This document shows positions 13,493 to 14,133 of a stretch of 14,133 bases of DNA, piece by piece. The notes below the pieces were generated by a model. The model was not told where the DNA came from. It saw only the letters and a program-made list of their open reading frames with translations, and ran no database searches. A program made the position numbers and the translations under genes. This DNA comes from Candidatus Proendomicrobium guianensium (lineage in GTDB: Bacteria; Elusimicrobiota; Endomicrobiia; Endomicrobiales; Endomicrobiaceae): positions 1 to 14,133 of the forward strand of contig WQVR01000005.1 of NCBI GenBank assembly GCA_009785775.1. Direction: 5' to 3'. Numbering within the stretch: position 1 is the stretch's first letter; each line of letters opens with the position of its first letter.

Positions 13493-14133
13493 TAGTTTAA
13501 TTGTTCCCTAAATAAAATATTCTTTAAATTAATATACACATTTTCAGCCAGTATTTCATTGCCAAACTCAAACGCATGCCCGAAATCACCGGCAAACTGG
13601 TCCCAAAAAATAGCGCTATAACCATATTTAGCAACTGCTTGTCTGAAGTTTTGTTCATTACTTATAAATATTATATCATTGAAGTATGGGCTTTGGGCAA
13701 GCCTTGATTTAAGCTCAACTACGCTGCGCATAGGATATTGCATAAATACCGGAACTGCCCCAAATTCTACAATTTGACGCGCAATTTCTTTATAGTATTT
13801 ATTTATGGCTTTAGAACCGAATTCCATTCTTATGTTTTTTGCCATATCAAAAAATCTGTTTGCTTTTGAAAGTTCACCTTTTTCTAAAAGGCTAACCGCC
13901 TCTAGCGAATAAACCCACTCCGGAGACAATTCAATTTCTTCAAGCAGGGTTCGCAAAATGGCTTCCATCTTGTCCTGAGACAAATAATTATACCAACGGT
14001 TTTGTATCCTTCTAACAGCGTCAATTTTACGCGCAGTTATAACTTGTTGACCAAATAGTCTACGCGCATAATATACTGCCTCATCTATATCAACGCTACG
14101 CGTAACGAGTATAAAGTAATATTGGCTTAAATC
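13492..14133 (-). CDS. SGNH/GDSL-type hydrolase, C-terminal part (runs off window)
   Basis: The frame is open from the window edge to the TAA at 13492, giving 213 C-terminal residues; the true start lies outside. The last 85 residues read VPVFMQYPMRSVVELKS, then a strand IIFISNEQNF, then FWDQFAGDFGHAFEFGNEILAEN. This matches the end of SGNH-hydrolase-fold proteins. D-F-G-H supplies the block V Asp and His of the catalytic set, followed by a G-N-x-x-L-A-E-N helix. The block I Ser would lie off the window. Before it, WVYSLEAVSLLEKGELSKANRFFDMAKNIR resembles one TPR-like helical hairpin. The substrate is unknown; such proteins include esterases and O-acyl transferase partners. An internal TTG at 13983 could be mistaken for a start, but the frame stays open for 50 more codons with no break. 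The stop overlaps the nadA start. Confidence 0.72.
   Translation of the reverse strand, partial: DLSQYYFILVTRSVDIDEAVYYARRLFGQQVITARKIDAVRRIQNRWYNYLSQDKMEAILRTLLEEIELSPEWVYSLEAVSLLEKGELSKANRFFDMAKNIRMEFGSKAINKYYKEIARQIVEFGAVPVFMQYPMRSVVELKSRLAQSPYFNDIIFISNEQNFRQAVAKYGYSAIFWDQFAGDFGHAFEFGNEILAENVYINLKNILFREQLN

Noticed and set aside
13981..13983. TTG at 13983 as the start of the gene upstream of nadA
   Set aside because: The frame continues open for 50 further codons to the window edge with protein-like composition, and the conserved fold needs an N-terminal part, so the gene is partial.

Overview
The window looks like a piece of a moderately AT-rich bacterial chromosome with an envelope and a secretion system. 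Every gene I can support lies on the minus strand, so transcription runs from high to low coordinates. A tentative guess is Elusimicrobiota. It rests on the style of the secreted proteins (FlgD-like C-terminal domain), the Bacteroidota-like split of the AddAB recombination genes, and the TatA/CcdA/NadA set. No rRNA or marker gene is present to confirm it. I see no tRNA, rRNA, CRISPR array, transposase or integrase.

In transcription order the layout is as follows. (1) 14133-12566: the C-terminal part of an SGNH/GDSL-type hydrolase, then nadA (quinolinate synthase), joined by a TAATG stop/start overlap. (2) 12508-11783: a CcdA-type thiol-reducing membrane protein. (3) 11783-11591: a spacer filled almost completely by a long, nested inverted repeat. 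(4) 11566-11318: tatA, with an unusual cysteine-rich tail. (5) A good extended -10 promoter at about 11213-11241 drives what looks like a three-gene operon: a signal-peptide-bearing protein of unknown function (11157-10273), then two tandem paralogous family GH81 endo-beta-1,3-glucanases (10239-7258 and 7169-3939). (6) A second, smaller nested inverted repeat at 3835-3925 follows the glucanases. (7) 3801-1: an addA-like helicase-nuclease and an addB-like partner that overlaps it and runs off the window.

The most distinctive part is the glucanase operon. Both enzymes keep the GH81 catalytic motifs and a signal peptide, but only the promoter-distal copy carries a C-terminal FlgD/secretion-tail-like domain. 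One locus may therefore make two differently located beta-1,3-glucanases (callose, laminarin or fungal wall glucan as possible substrates), together with an unrecognised envelope protein. By hand-counted samples this block is clearly richer in GC than the addA block. The two intergenic inverted repeats share an arm sequence and may belong to one family of non-coding elements. The recombination and NAD/redox genes look like ordinary core functions.
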